Source of the DNA: Phanerodontia chrysosporium
Taxonomy: Eukaryota > Basidiomycota > Agaricomycetes > Polyporales > Phanerochaetaceae
Assembly: GCA_001910725.1 (NCBI GenBank)
Contig: MJGA01000004.1
Span: forward strand, 62,001-126,000
Reading direction: 5' to 3'
Length of the DNA stretch: 64,000 nt
Position 1 is the stretch's first letter. Every line of letters starts with the position of its first letter. The notes under the pieces are model-generated. The model had not been told where the DNA came from and did no database searches. It saw only the letters and a program-made list of their open reading frames with translations. Shown in pieces: positions 1 through 11,911 of this stretch. The translations under genes were made by a program, and so were the position numbers.

Positions 1-438
1 GCCGTCTGCGTTGAGGCGGTACTGGACCTCGTCCATGCCGGGGATGAGTTCGTTGCCCATGTCGAGGCCGAGCTCGCGGAGTTTCTTCTGCTTCACCAGG
101 GCACGGTGCTTGCGTTGCCTCTCCCTCGCGGCCGCACGCACCTTCTCCCGGCGGGCAGCCTCGTCCGGCGAGAGTTCCTCGCCCTTCTCCTGCGGCACGA
201 ACGGCGGCTGCTCGGGCGCGGGGACGGGCTGCTCTTCGGTCGGTGGCGGGGGCGGCTGCTGCACCTGAGACATCGAGAGCAAGTTGTTCAGTCCTGCCTG
301 ACGGTCTCTCTCGCGCTTTCGCCGCTGCCTCTCAGCGGCCTTCTCTCGCTTGTTCCTCTGACTCTCGGTCTCGTTCTCGCGCGACCGTTTGCGGGACGAG
401 GTCGGCGTTGTCGAGATAGGGGCTTGATGTGGGTCCAT
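1..438 (-). CDS. Basic-region (bZIP-like) regulator, 5' part
   Basis: The first 146 codons are present; the gene continues past the left edge. The start is the ATG at 438-436, the most upstream in-frame Met; a second in-frame ATG at 273-271 could be an alternative. Two lysine/arginine-rich helical segments are visible: one around residues 28-46 (NKREKAAERQRRKRERDRQ) and a similar one around residues 95-115 with an RERQRKHRALVKQKKL core. A proline run and an acidic linker separate them. This looks like a DNA-binding basic region of a fungal transcription factor, but the canonical bZIP spacing is not exact, so bZIP is an inference. No intron is needed in this part. Confidence 0.55.
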   Translation of the reverse strand, partial: MDPHQAPISTTPTSSRKRSRENETESQRNKREKAAERQRRKRERDRQAGLNNLLSMSQVQQPPPPPTEEQPVPAPEQPPFVPQEKGEELSPDEAARREKVRAAARERQRKHRALVKQKKLRELGLDMGNELIPGMDEVQYRLNADG

Positions 439-1082
439 GAGTCGTCTACAGTGGAGGAAATACGTCTATTCGTCGCCGTCGTCGCTGTGTATGCGCACGA
501 CGAACGTTACAGGCCCGTGACTGGGCGACGTGACGGCGGGGGGCGGGCGGGAGATATCACTGTGACCGGGGTTGTGACGGTTCGAGGACAAGATGGGACA
601 AACAGTGTCACACAAAGTTTTATCGCCCGTGGCGTGAGAAATACCTGCCTCCTCCGTGCGCCTCTCACCTCCAATCTCGCCCTGCACTATAGCGACCATC
701 ATCATTCGCAGGCGGTCATGAGATAGACAGATGTGTGCTGTCATAGGAAGCTGTGACAATTGTTATGCAGTGGAAGGTTCTCGCAAGAGCAGGGTCGTAG
801 CTCAATGGACCGTGAGACTGAGCCCCGCTGCATCCAGCGATGCGCCTATGCGTACCGTAGCGTGTGCATAGTTAGGCTGGACACAGAGGATTCGCGGTCT
901 GAACAGGCCTGGCTCTGCATGTGCATCATGCCAGTTGACACCAGGTGCTAGACACTTGTAGCTATTGCTTCCCCACACAGTCAATTGCACTCCTTTTATC
1001 GCTGGTTCGCTCATTGGCGGATAGTATATTGCTTTCCAGAGGTGTGAGATAACGAATGACTTGATAGCCTTCATGGGAAAGG
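439..1082. other. Intergenic, no gene seen
   Basis: This stretch holds the 5' leader and promoter of the basic-region gene and the 3' end of COX16. Open frames here are short and lack coding character. A patch near 796-815 resembles a tRNA D-arm but has no matching acceptor or anticodon stem. Confidence 0.5.
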
Positions 1083-1545
1083 CTAAGCCGAAGAGGTCTT
1101 AGGCGGTGGTTCCGTAGGTGGCACACCCCACTCCGGAAGACCAGCTGGTCGCGGGATGCGCTTGTTCTCCCAAGTATCATCCTGAGCAGCACTGAGGCGC
1201 TATAGAAAGAGGCTTAGAATACATTGCATACAGTATGAGGACTATGACACGCACGTAGTACTCCTCCCGGATGTCAAACTTTCTCCTATTCTTCGCGAGC
1301 CCCAACTCCTGCTCTTTCGTGACCTATGCACGCTGTGAGGGAAGATTTAACGGATGACAAGGATACCTGCGCACGTTCTGAACTTTCTGGTCCTGCAAAT
1401 CATAGCGCGTCTGGGTGAAACTTTGCATACCGAACGAAGCACCGACTATGATGAGCACGAACGGAATACCGAATAACGATGGATGTTTCCGTAGGAGGAC
1501 GTGCACGGGGTTCGGGTTCAGGGGGTTGTTTTGAAATGTCGGCAT
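1083..1545 (-). CDS. COX16: COX16, cytochrome c oxidase assembly factor
   Basis: Three exons (1545-1375, 1323-1255, 1199-1083) join in frame to a 118-residue protein, the size of fungal Cox16. The family pattern is clear: an N-terminal basic stretch, one membrane segment (FGIPFVLIIVGASFG), then SFTQTRYDLQDQKVQ, the conserved F-Q-RYD motif. A charged middle (LGLAKNRRKFDIREEYYRL) and a C-terminal WENKRIPRP segment follow. Cox16 is an inner mitochondrial membrane protein that helps assemble cytochrome oxidase, acting on Cox1/Cox2 intermediates. Introns are 51 and 55 bp with GT-AG ends. It is divergent from ADE12, 342 bp away. Confidence 0.9.
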
Positions 1546-1887
1546 CCCATCCGAGGCTGCAGCAACAATTTACAAACAAGAACGTTTGTGTGTTCACTGT
1601 CCAGAGACCGTGGCCGTCAAGCAGAGCGCAAGTATGACGCCAGCGCCCACCCGAGAGGTTAGTGTTGGAGTAAGTAGCTGGATAGATAGCAAGTACAAGC
1701 AAGTAAGTGACGCCAATGAAACAGAATAAAACGCGGTAAGTAACCGGATTTATCGGACCGCGCGATCGCGATGCTAGTATAAATTGCGACTTGATCTGCT
1801 CCGATTCCAAAATGACTCCTCTGTTTTACCCCACCACCTGTCGCGAGTCGCTGGAATCGATTCTCTCGCGAGAGGATCTGAGCCAAC
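1546..1887. promoter_or_regulatory. Divergent promoter region COX16/ADE12
   Basis: The 342 bp between the COX16 and ADE12 start codons must hold both promoters. No clear TATA box or shared palindrome was recognised. An open frame crosses the region on the minus strand but has no recognisable protein character. Confidence 0.5.
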
Positions 1888-3544
<1,657 letters not shown>

Positions 3545-3773
3545 ACTGCAGGTAGTAAGCAGAGTAAACAAATACACAGCTTGTTGGTACCCAATAGAAG
3601 GGACTCTCAGGTATCGCACGCCGCGGAGCCTTAACTACAATAGCGCTTGGCACTACGCGTATTTTTTTGAGACCATGCATACAACGACATCTGGGTACGA
3701 CATTACGACCTACGTATAGGCCACGGGAACAATCTCAGTTCAAGGAGCCATGCTGTACACCTGAATGTCAAGG

Positions 3774-5241
3774 TCAAGCACGCTGTGGTCGATACCAGGG
3801 TGCAGGCAAACGCAGGTGCAGGCTCTCCGAGATTTCAGAGCCAAGGTCCCGTCCTCGATACCTGCGGTAGCGCGGAGCATCACCTGCGTCCACATCGAAC
3901 CAGTTAACTCGGATCTCGTCGCGGCCGACGATACCGATGTAGTTCGTGCACGTCCCCGCTGATGCTCTCTACCGGTGTGTGATCAGTAACTGACACTCTG
4001 ACGACAAGTGCGGTCGACGTACAGGAAACCAGGTCCGCTGATGGTCCCGGTCCCGCGCCACAACCTCACACTCGCCAGATCACCAAAGAGCTCGCGCGCC
4101 TGGACCGGGTCGTGGGGCAGCTCGTCCGCGCACATGCGGTCGGCCAAGGCGAACTGCCAGGAGGTCGCGCCGCGCGGGACGCCCTGGTCGCCGGTGACCT
4201 TGAGGGCGCGCACGGCCTGGGCGGTCCGATCGCAGAAGATATAGAGCACTTCCGTGCGGTGCGCGGCGTGCGCGCCGAGCCAGACGCCCTCGAGGCTCTC
4301 GGGGCACCAGTGGTCGTCCGCGGGGTCGTCGCCGTCGAGGACGGGGCAGCGGAGCGGGTAGAAGCGGCGGTAGACCGGCTGGGCCGAGCCGGGTGTGTCG
4401 TCCTCGAAGTCGACGTCGCGCGCGTCCTCGAGCTGCAGCCGCAACGGCGGCTCGTGCATCGCAAAGAACTCGTGCGGCGACCCCAGGATGGGGCTGAATA
4501 CGAGCGCCGCGGGCTTGCGCACGGTCGTGCGTGCCATGTACAGGAAGTACGCGTGAGGGAGGAGGTCTGGGTTCTGAAGGCTGAATGTCGGTGACGGTTC
4601 GACGGGCAGGCGCGGGAGCCCGCGTGTATGGTCGTACCACGGCATGCAGTTGGGGTCTGGGAACTCGGGGAGGCGGGCGCTGTCTGTGTATTTGCGGATA
4701 TGCAGCGACTGGTAGGTTTCGGAGAGGACGTGCATCTTCGGCATTAGACAGAACGTGCCCATCATGAGGTCCATGGCACTGTACTGGTGCCATTGTACGA
4801 CTGGCCGCCGGGGAACCTGCGTCGCAGGAAGTGAGACGGAGAAGAAGGCAAAGTATTCCGGGAGCCCAGGTTTGTTCCAGGTGTCGGCGGTGTCGTATGG
4901 GCCAGGTCGGAGCCACAACCGCCAGACTTTGCCCACGATGCCCTTGGAGCCCTCGTCATAGCGGAACTCGATAATAGATCCCCTATATGGGTGATCGCTG
5001 GCCCACAGGCCCAGGAGGGGCCGTATGTGTGGAGAACGAGTGCATAGATCTCGCGGAATGAAGCATTGTCGAAAACCGCTCGATCTTCTACTTTGTAGCG
5101 GGCGCACAGTTCTCTCCAGATGTCTTCGTCCTCCATGTGTTTGTACAAGGCTTTGCAAGTGACGAAAAGATGGGCGACATCAGAGCCGTCGATGGAAGGT
5201 AGAAGCACTCTGACGACGTCGTATGGCAATCTATGTAGCAT
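3774..5241 (-). CDS. F-box protein A (tandem paralogue)
   Basis: Two exons (5241-4023, 3966-3774) flank a 56-bp intron with donor GTACGT. The N terminus has an F-box pattern: LPYDVVRVLLPSIDGSDVAH, then a TCKALYKH core and an IWRELC segment. By family, F-box proteins recruit substrates to SCF ubiquitin ligases. The remaining ~400 residues match paralogue B but no domain I recognise; the last exon carries a conserved NYIGIVGRDEIRVNWFD stretch. The reading frame breaks by one missing base in a run of four G at 5017-5020, where paralogue B reads through. With that base the gene is 470 codons plus stop. A sequencing error or a young pseudogene are both possible. Confidence 0.7.
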
Positions 5242-5750
5242 TACTGGCCGAGCAGCACCGAGGTTGTCGTGAGGTGTTGATCAGACGACGCTAGTTGAAC
5301 CTGCTAGAAGTTCACATTTGCTCGTCGTGTCAGCCCAAGGGACGCTTACCACAGCCTCTAATGAACAGACAAGAGATGGCTGGATCGTGAGAGGGAAAGG
5401 CAGGAGAGGGGAAGGGAGAGACGAAGGGAGAGACGAGGAGAGAGACGAAGGGAGAAACAAAGGGGAGAGACGAAGGCCAGCTGGGAGAGACGGGGAGACG
5501 AAGCGTAACTCTGAGTTTGAACAGGTGACAGCAGCTAAGTCAGTAGCTCCAGCACCCAAAGAGGCAGGACGGCTTCCACGATGGACCCAGCACGCGACAG
5601 TTAGGCATAGCCCGGGCCGCCTGTCTGCGCAACGACCACAACATCAGGTGCCATTTCGCGATTCAGGGCGGTGCAACATCGCGGCGTGCAACTCTGATCT
5701 ACTCTTCGGGGACACTCTGCGGCTCAGAATGTTGATGTGCATGCTGATGT
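5242..5750. other. Intergenic between F-box paralogues
   Basis: This is upstream of F-box A and downstream of F-box B. Apart from the purine-rich repeat listed separately, no gene was recognised. Confidence 0.5.
5388..5505 (+). repeat. Purine-rich imperfect tandem repeat
   Basis: About 118 bp of almost pure A/G on the plus strand, built from variants of the unit GGGAGAGACGAA at 11-14 bp spacing. It lies 150-260 bp upstream of the F-box A start, so it may sit in that promoter. Open frames across it are low-complexity and not believable genes. Confidence 0.8.
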
Positions 5751-7202
5751 TCAATACCATGCCGCAGGAGTGCGCAGGTTCCCGTTGACGGTCTCCGAAT
5801 CGAGGTTTCGTCCCCGGTACCGGCGGTAGCGTGGAGAATAGTCTTCGTCCATGTCGAACCAATTGACTCGAATCTCGTCCCGGCTGACGATGCCAATGTA
5901 GTCAATAGACGTCTCCCGGTGCTCTTCACTAGGATTGTCATCGTCAGCGACAAGCCTCTCAGGAGAGACACGCACAACCTACACGAAACCTGTCCCGCTG
6001 ATGGTCCCGGTGCCGCGAAATATCCTCACTGTCGAGAGGTCGCCAAACACCTCTTCCGCCTTGGCTACGTCATGAGGCAGCTCGTCCGGGCGCATGCAGT
6101 CGGTCAGGAAGAATTCCCATGAGATCGCCCGCGCGGGACGTTCAGGTCGCCCGTAATCTTGACGGCACGGACAGCCTGCGCTGGCTCGTCATAGTAGACG
6201 TAGAGCACCTCGGTCCCGTGCGAGGCGTACGCCCCGAGCCACATCCCCTCGAGGCTCGCCGGGCTCCACTTGTCGTCGGCAGGATCGTCGCCCTCGGGGC
6301 AGGGCAGCGGAGCGGGTAGAAGCGGCGGCAGAACGGCTGGCCGTGGCGCGGCGCGCTCCCGCCGAGGTCGAGGCTGCGCAGGTCCCGCAGCTGCAGGCGC
6401 GGCTCGTGCAGCGCGAAGGGCTCGGGCGCGCTGGGCTCGGGCGGGGGAATGCGAGCGCGGCAGGCTTGCGCACGGTGGTGCGCGACATGTACAGGAATGC
6501 GACGGACGGGAGGAGCTCGGGGCTCTGGCCGCCCGAGGTGGGTGAGGGCTCGACGGGCAGGCGCGGAAGCCCGCGGGTGTGGTCGTACCATGCCATGAGA
6601 TCAGGATCAGGGAACTCGGGGAGACGACAGGTCCCAGAGTGGTAGCGGATGTACAGCGATTCGTCCGTCTCTGAGAGGACGTGCATCGTGGGTACGGGGA
6701 ACGAGTCGTCCGCAGGGCCGAAGTATTCGACACCGTTGTGGTGGATGTGCCAGTTTACGACTGCCTGTCGTGGAGACTGCGTCGAGGGGAGCGAGACAGA
6801 GAAGAAGGCAAAGTATTCTGGGAGTTTGGGAATGTGCCAGGCGTTTATTGTGTCAAAAACGGTTTGGCGGACCCAGAACCGCCAGACTTCGCCCACGATG
6901 CCCTTGTAGCCCTCGTCGTAGCGGAACTCGATGATTGATCCCCTGTATGGGTGGTCGCTGGCCCATAGGCCAAGAAGGGGGCCACACACATGGAGGACAA
7001 GGGTATATATCTCACGGAAAGTGGCATTGTTAAAAAGTGCTTGGTCAGTAAGGCCGTAGCGGGCGCACTGCTCTCTCCATATGCCTTCATCGCGCATGAA
7101 GTTGTACAGAATCTTGCAGGTGAAGAACAGGTGGGCGACGTCAGAGCCATCGAGAGATCGCAAGACCACCCTGAGGATGTCGTAAGGCAAGTTATGGAGC
7201 AT
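5751..7202 (-). CDS. F-box protein B (tandem paralogue)
   Basis: Paralogue of F-box A in the same orientation, 509 bp away. Exons are 7202-5983 and 5928-5751, with the 54-bp intron at the same codon position as in A. The F-box is at residues ~4-45 (LPYDILRVVLRSLDGSDVAH, TCKILY, IWREQC). Conserved blocks with A include LLGLWASDHPYRGSIIEF, TRGLPRLPVEPSPT, RRFYPLRCP and DYIGIVSRDEIRVNWFD. The frame is broken three times, each by one missing base in a G/C run (near 6443-6447, 6296-6299, 6128-6130). Adding three bases restores a 466-residue protein parallel to A. An apparent stop near 5980 is the start of the intron (donor GTAGGT). Confidence 0.65.
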
Positions 7203-7546
7203 GTCTAGCTAGTTGGACTGCTATCTGACGTGAACTTGATACGGTCATTTTCCGCTGGGATAGAGCCTGAGGTTCTGCTAACTACTTACGTGGTGATTTG
7301 ACCAAGTTATTGAAAACAGTCCTGGCTGAAATTGAGCTCTTGGATAAAAGGATCGCATAAAGAGTCCTCCAAAAGAGGCACTGGAAGAGCTCCCGTTACC
7401 ACGAGACGGTGTGAAGGTCGCACTCGGAGATGACGAACAGGGGAGAACCAAGCGTCTATCATCGGCATTGTGGCGTCTCAGATAAGATTAGATCAATCCC
7501 AATATTTTGAGGGAGCGCTGGAGTCACTGCTTTGCCACTGACCACT
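7203..7546. other. Divergent intergenic region
   Basis: The 344 bp between the F-box B and DAHP synthase start codons hold both promoters. No element was recognised. Confidence 0.4.
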
Positions 7547-9668
7547 ATGCCCGCATCGAACTGGACCCCGTCTTCCTGGCAGGATAAGCCTGCAGCACAG
7601 GTACGAACTCATTCCACACAAGTGAGGGCTGTCTTGGCTCACAGGTCCTCAGGATGTTGTCTATCCTGACCCCGATCATCTTTCAAGGTGCGAACGGCGA
7701 AAGTAGAATAGGACGTGGGCTGACGGACGAGCACAGAGTGCTCGCCAAGATCAAGCAGCTACCGCCCCTTGTAACTCCTTCTGAGGTGCGTTGTGCTGGG
7801 CTGTCTGGTGATCATATAGCTCACATAGCCCCAGATCGAACGCCTTCGGCATCAGCTCAGTCAAGTCCAACGGAATGAAGCCTTCCTTCTGCACGCCGGA
7901 GATTGCGCTGAGAGCTTCGATGCTTGCACACAAGTGCGTTGCAATTTATTCCTCACTGTAACCGACTGACCCAGATAAACCATCAGGAAAACATCTCCAA
8001 CAAGATCGGTCTCATCCTGTCCGTCTCCCTCATCCTCATCTGGGGTGCCCGATTGCCAGTCGTGAGTGGCTCTGCCAATCCTCAAGCAGTCTATATGAAT
8101 CTCAAACTTGCGTAACCACAGGTTCGGATAGGTCGTATTGCCGGACAATACGCCAAGCCGCGCAGTAGCGCGAAGGAAAAGATCGGCGACCGCGAAGTCC
8201 TCAGTTTCCGGTATAGTCTGCTGTCATTCACGTCTCTCTGTGTGGAAAGCTGAGAGTGCACTCCAGTGGCGACAACGTGAACGGGTAAGTCATCGCCCTC
8301 CGGTGGCACGTCGTTTGTTGACGCCCTTGCAGTCTCTCGCCGGACGACCGCACGCCAGACCCGGAGCGCATGCTCAGGTACGCAGCCCTCGGCATGTCAC
8401 CAACACGCCGGCTCACGTCTTTTACAGCGCCTACTTCCACTCAACGACCACGCTGAACTACATCCGCGGGCTGCTGAGCTCGGGCTTCGCGTCCCTGCAC
8501 CACCCGCGCGACTGGTCGCTGTCGCACGTGCGCTCGCCGGGGCTGCGCAAGGAGTTCGAGCGCATCACCGAGGGCCTCGAGGACGCGCTCGGCTTCACGC
8601 GCACGATCGGCCTCGGCTCGGAGAGCACGCCGTACGAGAAGGGCGGCTCGCGCGGGGTGCTTGGCGAGGTCGATTTCTACACGAGGTGCGCTCCCCTCTG
8701 CGCTCTGCCGGGCGCGCTGTGACTGACCGTATTGTGCATAGCCACGAGGGCCTGATGCTCAACTTTGAGGAGGCGATGACGCGCGAGTTTGCGCTGCCGG
8801 ACTCGAGCAGGCCCACGGGCGACGGGCCACAGCAGACGGCGTTCTACAACACGTCCGCGCATTTCCTGTGGATCGGAGACCGCACGCGGCAGCTGAATGG
8901 CGCGCACGTCGAGTACTTCCGTGGTATCCGGAACCCGATCGGTATCAAGGTCGGACCGAGTATGGAAGACGCAGAGCTCGTCCGGCTTCTTGACAGTACG
9001 TTGCGGGCCATACGGGGCGGGAGCATATGGCTGATAAGTTCCTCGCAGTTGTGAACCCGGACAAGGAGAGTGGACGTGTGACGCTGATCACGCGCTACGG
9101 TGCCGCCAAGGTGAGCCTTTCTGCTTTCCACACCTAGCACAGCACAACTTAACGTCTCACCCAGGTGGAGAAGTACCTGCCAGGACACATCGCCGCCGTC
9201 CAGCGCTCCGGCCACCCTGTCATCTGGGTCTGCGACCCGATGCACGGCAAGTACGTGCATGCCCGCCCTCCCCCCACATCAAACGACACTGACCCGCTTC
9301 ACAGCACGCTCACCTCGTCCTCGGGGCTCAAGACGCGGCACTTCGGGACGATCATCAGCGAGCTCACGGCGTGCATCCGGACGCACGCGGGCGCGGGCTC
9401 GCGGCTGGGCGGCGTGAGCCTCGAGTTCACGGGCGAGCTGTCCGACGACGGGTTCAGCGTGACGGAGTGCCTCGGCGGGAGCATGGGCCTCGCGGAGGCG
9501 GAGCTCCCGCTGCGCTACCAGTCCTTCTGCGACCCGCGCCTCAACTTCGAGCAGTCCCTCGACGTCGCCTTCCTCATCTCGAACCACTTCAAGCGCGAGC
9601 GCCTCGGGCAGTGCCGTCCCGACGCGGACGTGCTCTTCGAGGAGCTCGGAGGGCGCAGTCCTGCATAA
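7547..9668 (+). CDS. Class II DAHP synthase (shikimate pathway)
   Basis: Thirteen exons, sums in frame to 499 residues. The enzyme condenses phosphoenolpyruvate and erythrose 4-phosphate into 3-deoxy-D-arabino-heptulosonate 7-phosphate, the entry to aromatic amino acids. The class II (plant/Neurospora aro-8 type) fingerprint is visible: [40 protein letters not shown] and [59 protein letters not shown] and the C-terminal EFTGE and TECLGG motifs follow. The GDCAE cysteine and WVCDPMHG residues match metal/substrate ligands of the family. Eight of the introns lie in the first 1.2 kb. The fungal AROM-linked ARO3/ARO4 type is a different class, so this may be a second isoenzyme. Confidence 0.92.
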
Positions 9669-9884
9669 AGAGGTGGCATCGACGGTGTCTTGAACGTCTC
9701 CCACTCGCTTGTGCAAAGCCTACGCAGTGTTGTGATTTCTTCGCACCAAAAGTCAAGGTCATGGAGGAGTCCGTCTATGTCCTTGGCAGTCGATCTAAGG
9801 GTCGAGGTTCCTTTCCGGCACTGACACACTGCAATGACAGAAATATGAAAGGATATATAATAACTATGAATACAGGACCCTTCA

Positions 9885-11672
9885 CTACGCAATCTTGACG
9901 GTCTGGCCGCATGTCTCAGCCTCTGTGCCTCGAGCGAAAAACAATGGGAGCTCACCTTGGCGTATAGCGAGTCTACGACCTTGCCCACCTGCTCTAGCGT
10001 CTCAATGGCTGCGCCGTAGGTGTTCTGGGGAGGACGTGTCAGCAAACCGCTGCGCGTGTAGAAAATAAAGGTGCATACATCTGGCTGGGCCTCGTCGTAC
10101 ACGAGCAGGATGCCACGCTGCTGGTCTAGAACACCGTGCAGCACCTTGTCAAGAATCATCTGAGACAGTCTGGTGCCACCGTCGTCAGTTGAATGATACC
10201 TCAAAGACGTCACTGGAGACATACTTTTGCTCGACTGCCTGTCGGCCCTGTCCGACCTGCTGTGCTACGTACTCGACCTCGACGACAGAGTACGGCTCGA
10301 CGATGCGAAGGAGGTTCTGCTCGAGCAGGGTGTCGTACAGCGCCGAAAGATGTGTACGGATCGTGATGTCAGACGACAGCTCTACCGGAGGAGGTCAATA
10401 CAGGTCACAGGTGAAGGGATGTGGCCCACGCACCTTCCCGGTAGTCTTTGAGTGCTTGCTCGAAATCTGCCAGATTCCTGTTCTTGTGTGCACGAGCGAT
10501 TGCACGCATGCTCTCGACGTCGCGTAACTGGGCGTATTTGGTGACGAGCTTGATGGAGAGCAGCGATGTTACGTCGTCGGGCTACGATGTGTTAAAACAG
10601 GCGATACATCCGACCACAGCGTGCTTACCAGATTCAGCATAACTTTGCAGAGAAGCATGTACTTCAACGCGAGCAGCGCTTTCGGGTCGTCCTGTTGCGT
10701 CAGGTTCTCGAAGGTCTCGTAGAAGTACGAGTATGCGGTGACATAGTCCTTGTCCTCGGCGTGCAGGATACCAGACTGGAGATCGAGTTGAGCTTGAAGG
10801 TATGGCGGGCAGTAGATAGAGTTCGCGGCAGTTCGTGCTGATGTCAATGCAGCCTGAAAGCATGTTAGGATGCGATAGCCAGATGATACATACACTGGAC
10901 GCACCTTGGCCTTAGGGAAGTTCCCAATACCGCGATATACCCGACTCTCCAGCAGATGCACCTCCGTCAGGACCATCTTGTCGTCCAGCCGCTTCAGCTC
11001 GGTGAGGAGCGTATCGATACGCGCAAGTGCGGGCTTGTATTGCTGAGCCTCTAGCTGCCTAGGGCAAGGTTAGTAGGATCCGGTGAATAACGGGGGAAGA
11101 CGTACAGTCCGACAAGACGAGTCTCGAGACTGTGCTTCAGGAATATCCGCTTCTCTTGCTTGGCCCATTCAATGTTGGTTTGCAGCACCCGCATTTGAAT
11201 GTCTCTGCTGTCGGGGATGGGGTTGAAGAAATCGAGAAGTGTCCGGACTTGGAGGGATTAGCGGCTTGCATATTAAAGTCAATCGTCTTACGCACTAAGC
11301 TTAGCGGTCTTCGCCTTTGCTGTAGAAGACATAAACGTCCTTGACTTGTTGATAACCTCCGCCACGCCTTCCGCGTTGCTGTAATTATAGAGTCAGCAAG
11401 TTCGTACTCTGTTCATTACGCTGTCTGAGCATACTTCTGGTCCCGATACAGTTCTCCAAGCTTCACGAGAGCTGTCTCTTGAAAGCGCAAGCTCTCCGCG
11501 GTCTCTGCTGATGTGGCATCCTTATCAAGGGGTTTGCCTGGACAACTTCAGTGAGCATAACCCAAGCAGAGGCGGGGCACATACCGAGAATGTCGTTGTA
11601 TATCTGCTCTGCACGCTTTGGCTCCGACTTGGCCAGTTGCTCCGCCTGCTTCAACAAATCTTCTGTAGACAT
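9885..11672 (-). CDS. RPN6: RPN6, 26S proteasome lid subunit (PSMD11)
   Basis: A multi-exon gene of about ten exons. The start is [20 protein letters not shown] at 11672; a longer upstream open frame has no family similarity. Rpn6 is a PCI-domain subunit of the 19S regulatory lid that clamps lid, base and 20S core. Diagnostic segments: [64 protein letters not shown], and the C-terminal [19 protein letters not shown] plus [21 protein letters not shown] last short exon encodes TVKIA and the stop at 9885, the conserved Rpn6 terminus. It shares a 239-bp divergent promoter with RPN7, its neighbour in the lid. Confidence 0.95.
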
Positions 11673-11911
11673 GACCGTGGTTTCTTGACGTTGAAGGAGG
11701 AAGGATGATTGACGGAGGTGATTGGAGGCAAGAGAGAGCACGAGGCCTAACGCGACGGTGACGCGTCTGGCCGTGGGAAAGCACTGACGCGTCGGACCGC
11801 AATTACACTCCGTCGCGCACATCTCCCTCGACGTCGCCTTTCCCTTCTTCCTCGTCGTGCTTCGCTCTCTGCTCATCGTACACATCCCGCCACCTTTGTC
11901 AACCCAATATT
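11673..11911. promoter_or_regulatory. Shared RPN6/RPN7 bidirectional promoter
   Basis: The 239 bp between two divergent proteasome-lid genes contains two copies of TGACGCGTC, at 11759-11767 and 11785-11793, 26 bp apart. The core GACGCGTC is palindromic and holds ACGCGT, the MCB-type core bound by MBF in yeasts. Further GACGT motifs lie on both sides. A use of these copies in co-regulating the two genes is inference. The yeast proteasome box GGTGGCAAA is not present exactly. Confidence 0.6.

Noticed and set aside
796..830. tRNA-like GTAGCTCAATGG
   Set aside because: No acceptor, anticodon or T-arm partner can be found around it.
5978..5985. Apparent premature TAG in F-box paralogue B
   Set aside because: The TAG belongs to an intron donor (GTAGGT) at the same position as the GTACGT donor of paralogue A; a CTGAC branch site and CTAG acceptor follow.
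11673..11885. N-terminal extension of RPN6 upstream of 11672
   Set aside because: The extra residues have no similarity to Rpn6, and the family start MSTED fits at 11672.
11673..11911. Proteasome-associated control element in the RPN6/RPN7 promoter
   Set aside because: Only loose matches to GGTGGCAAA (GGAGGCAAG and GGTGGCGGG); two or more mismatches each.
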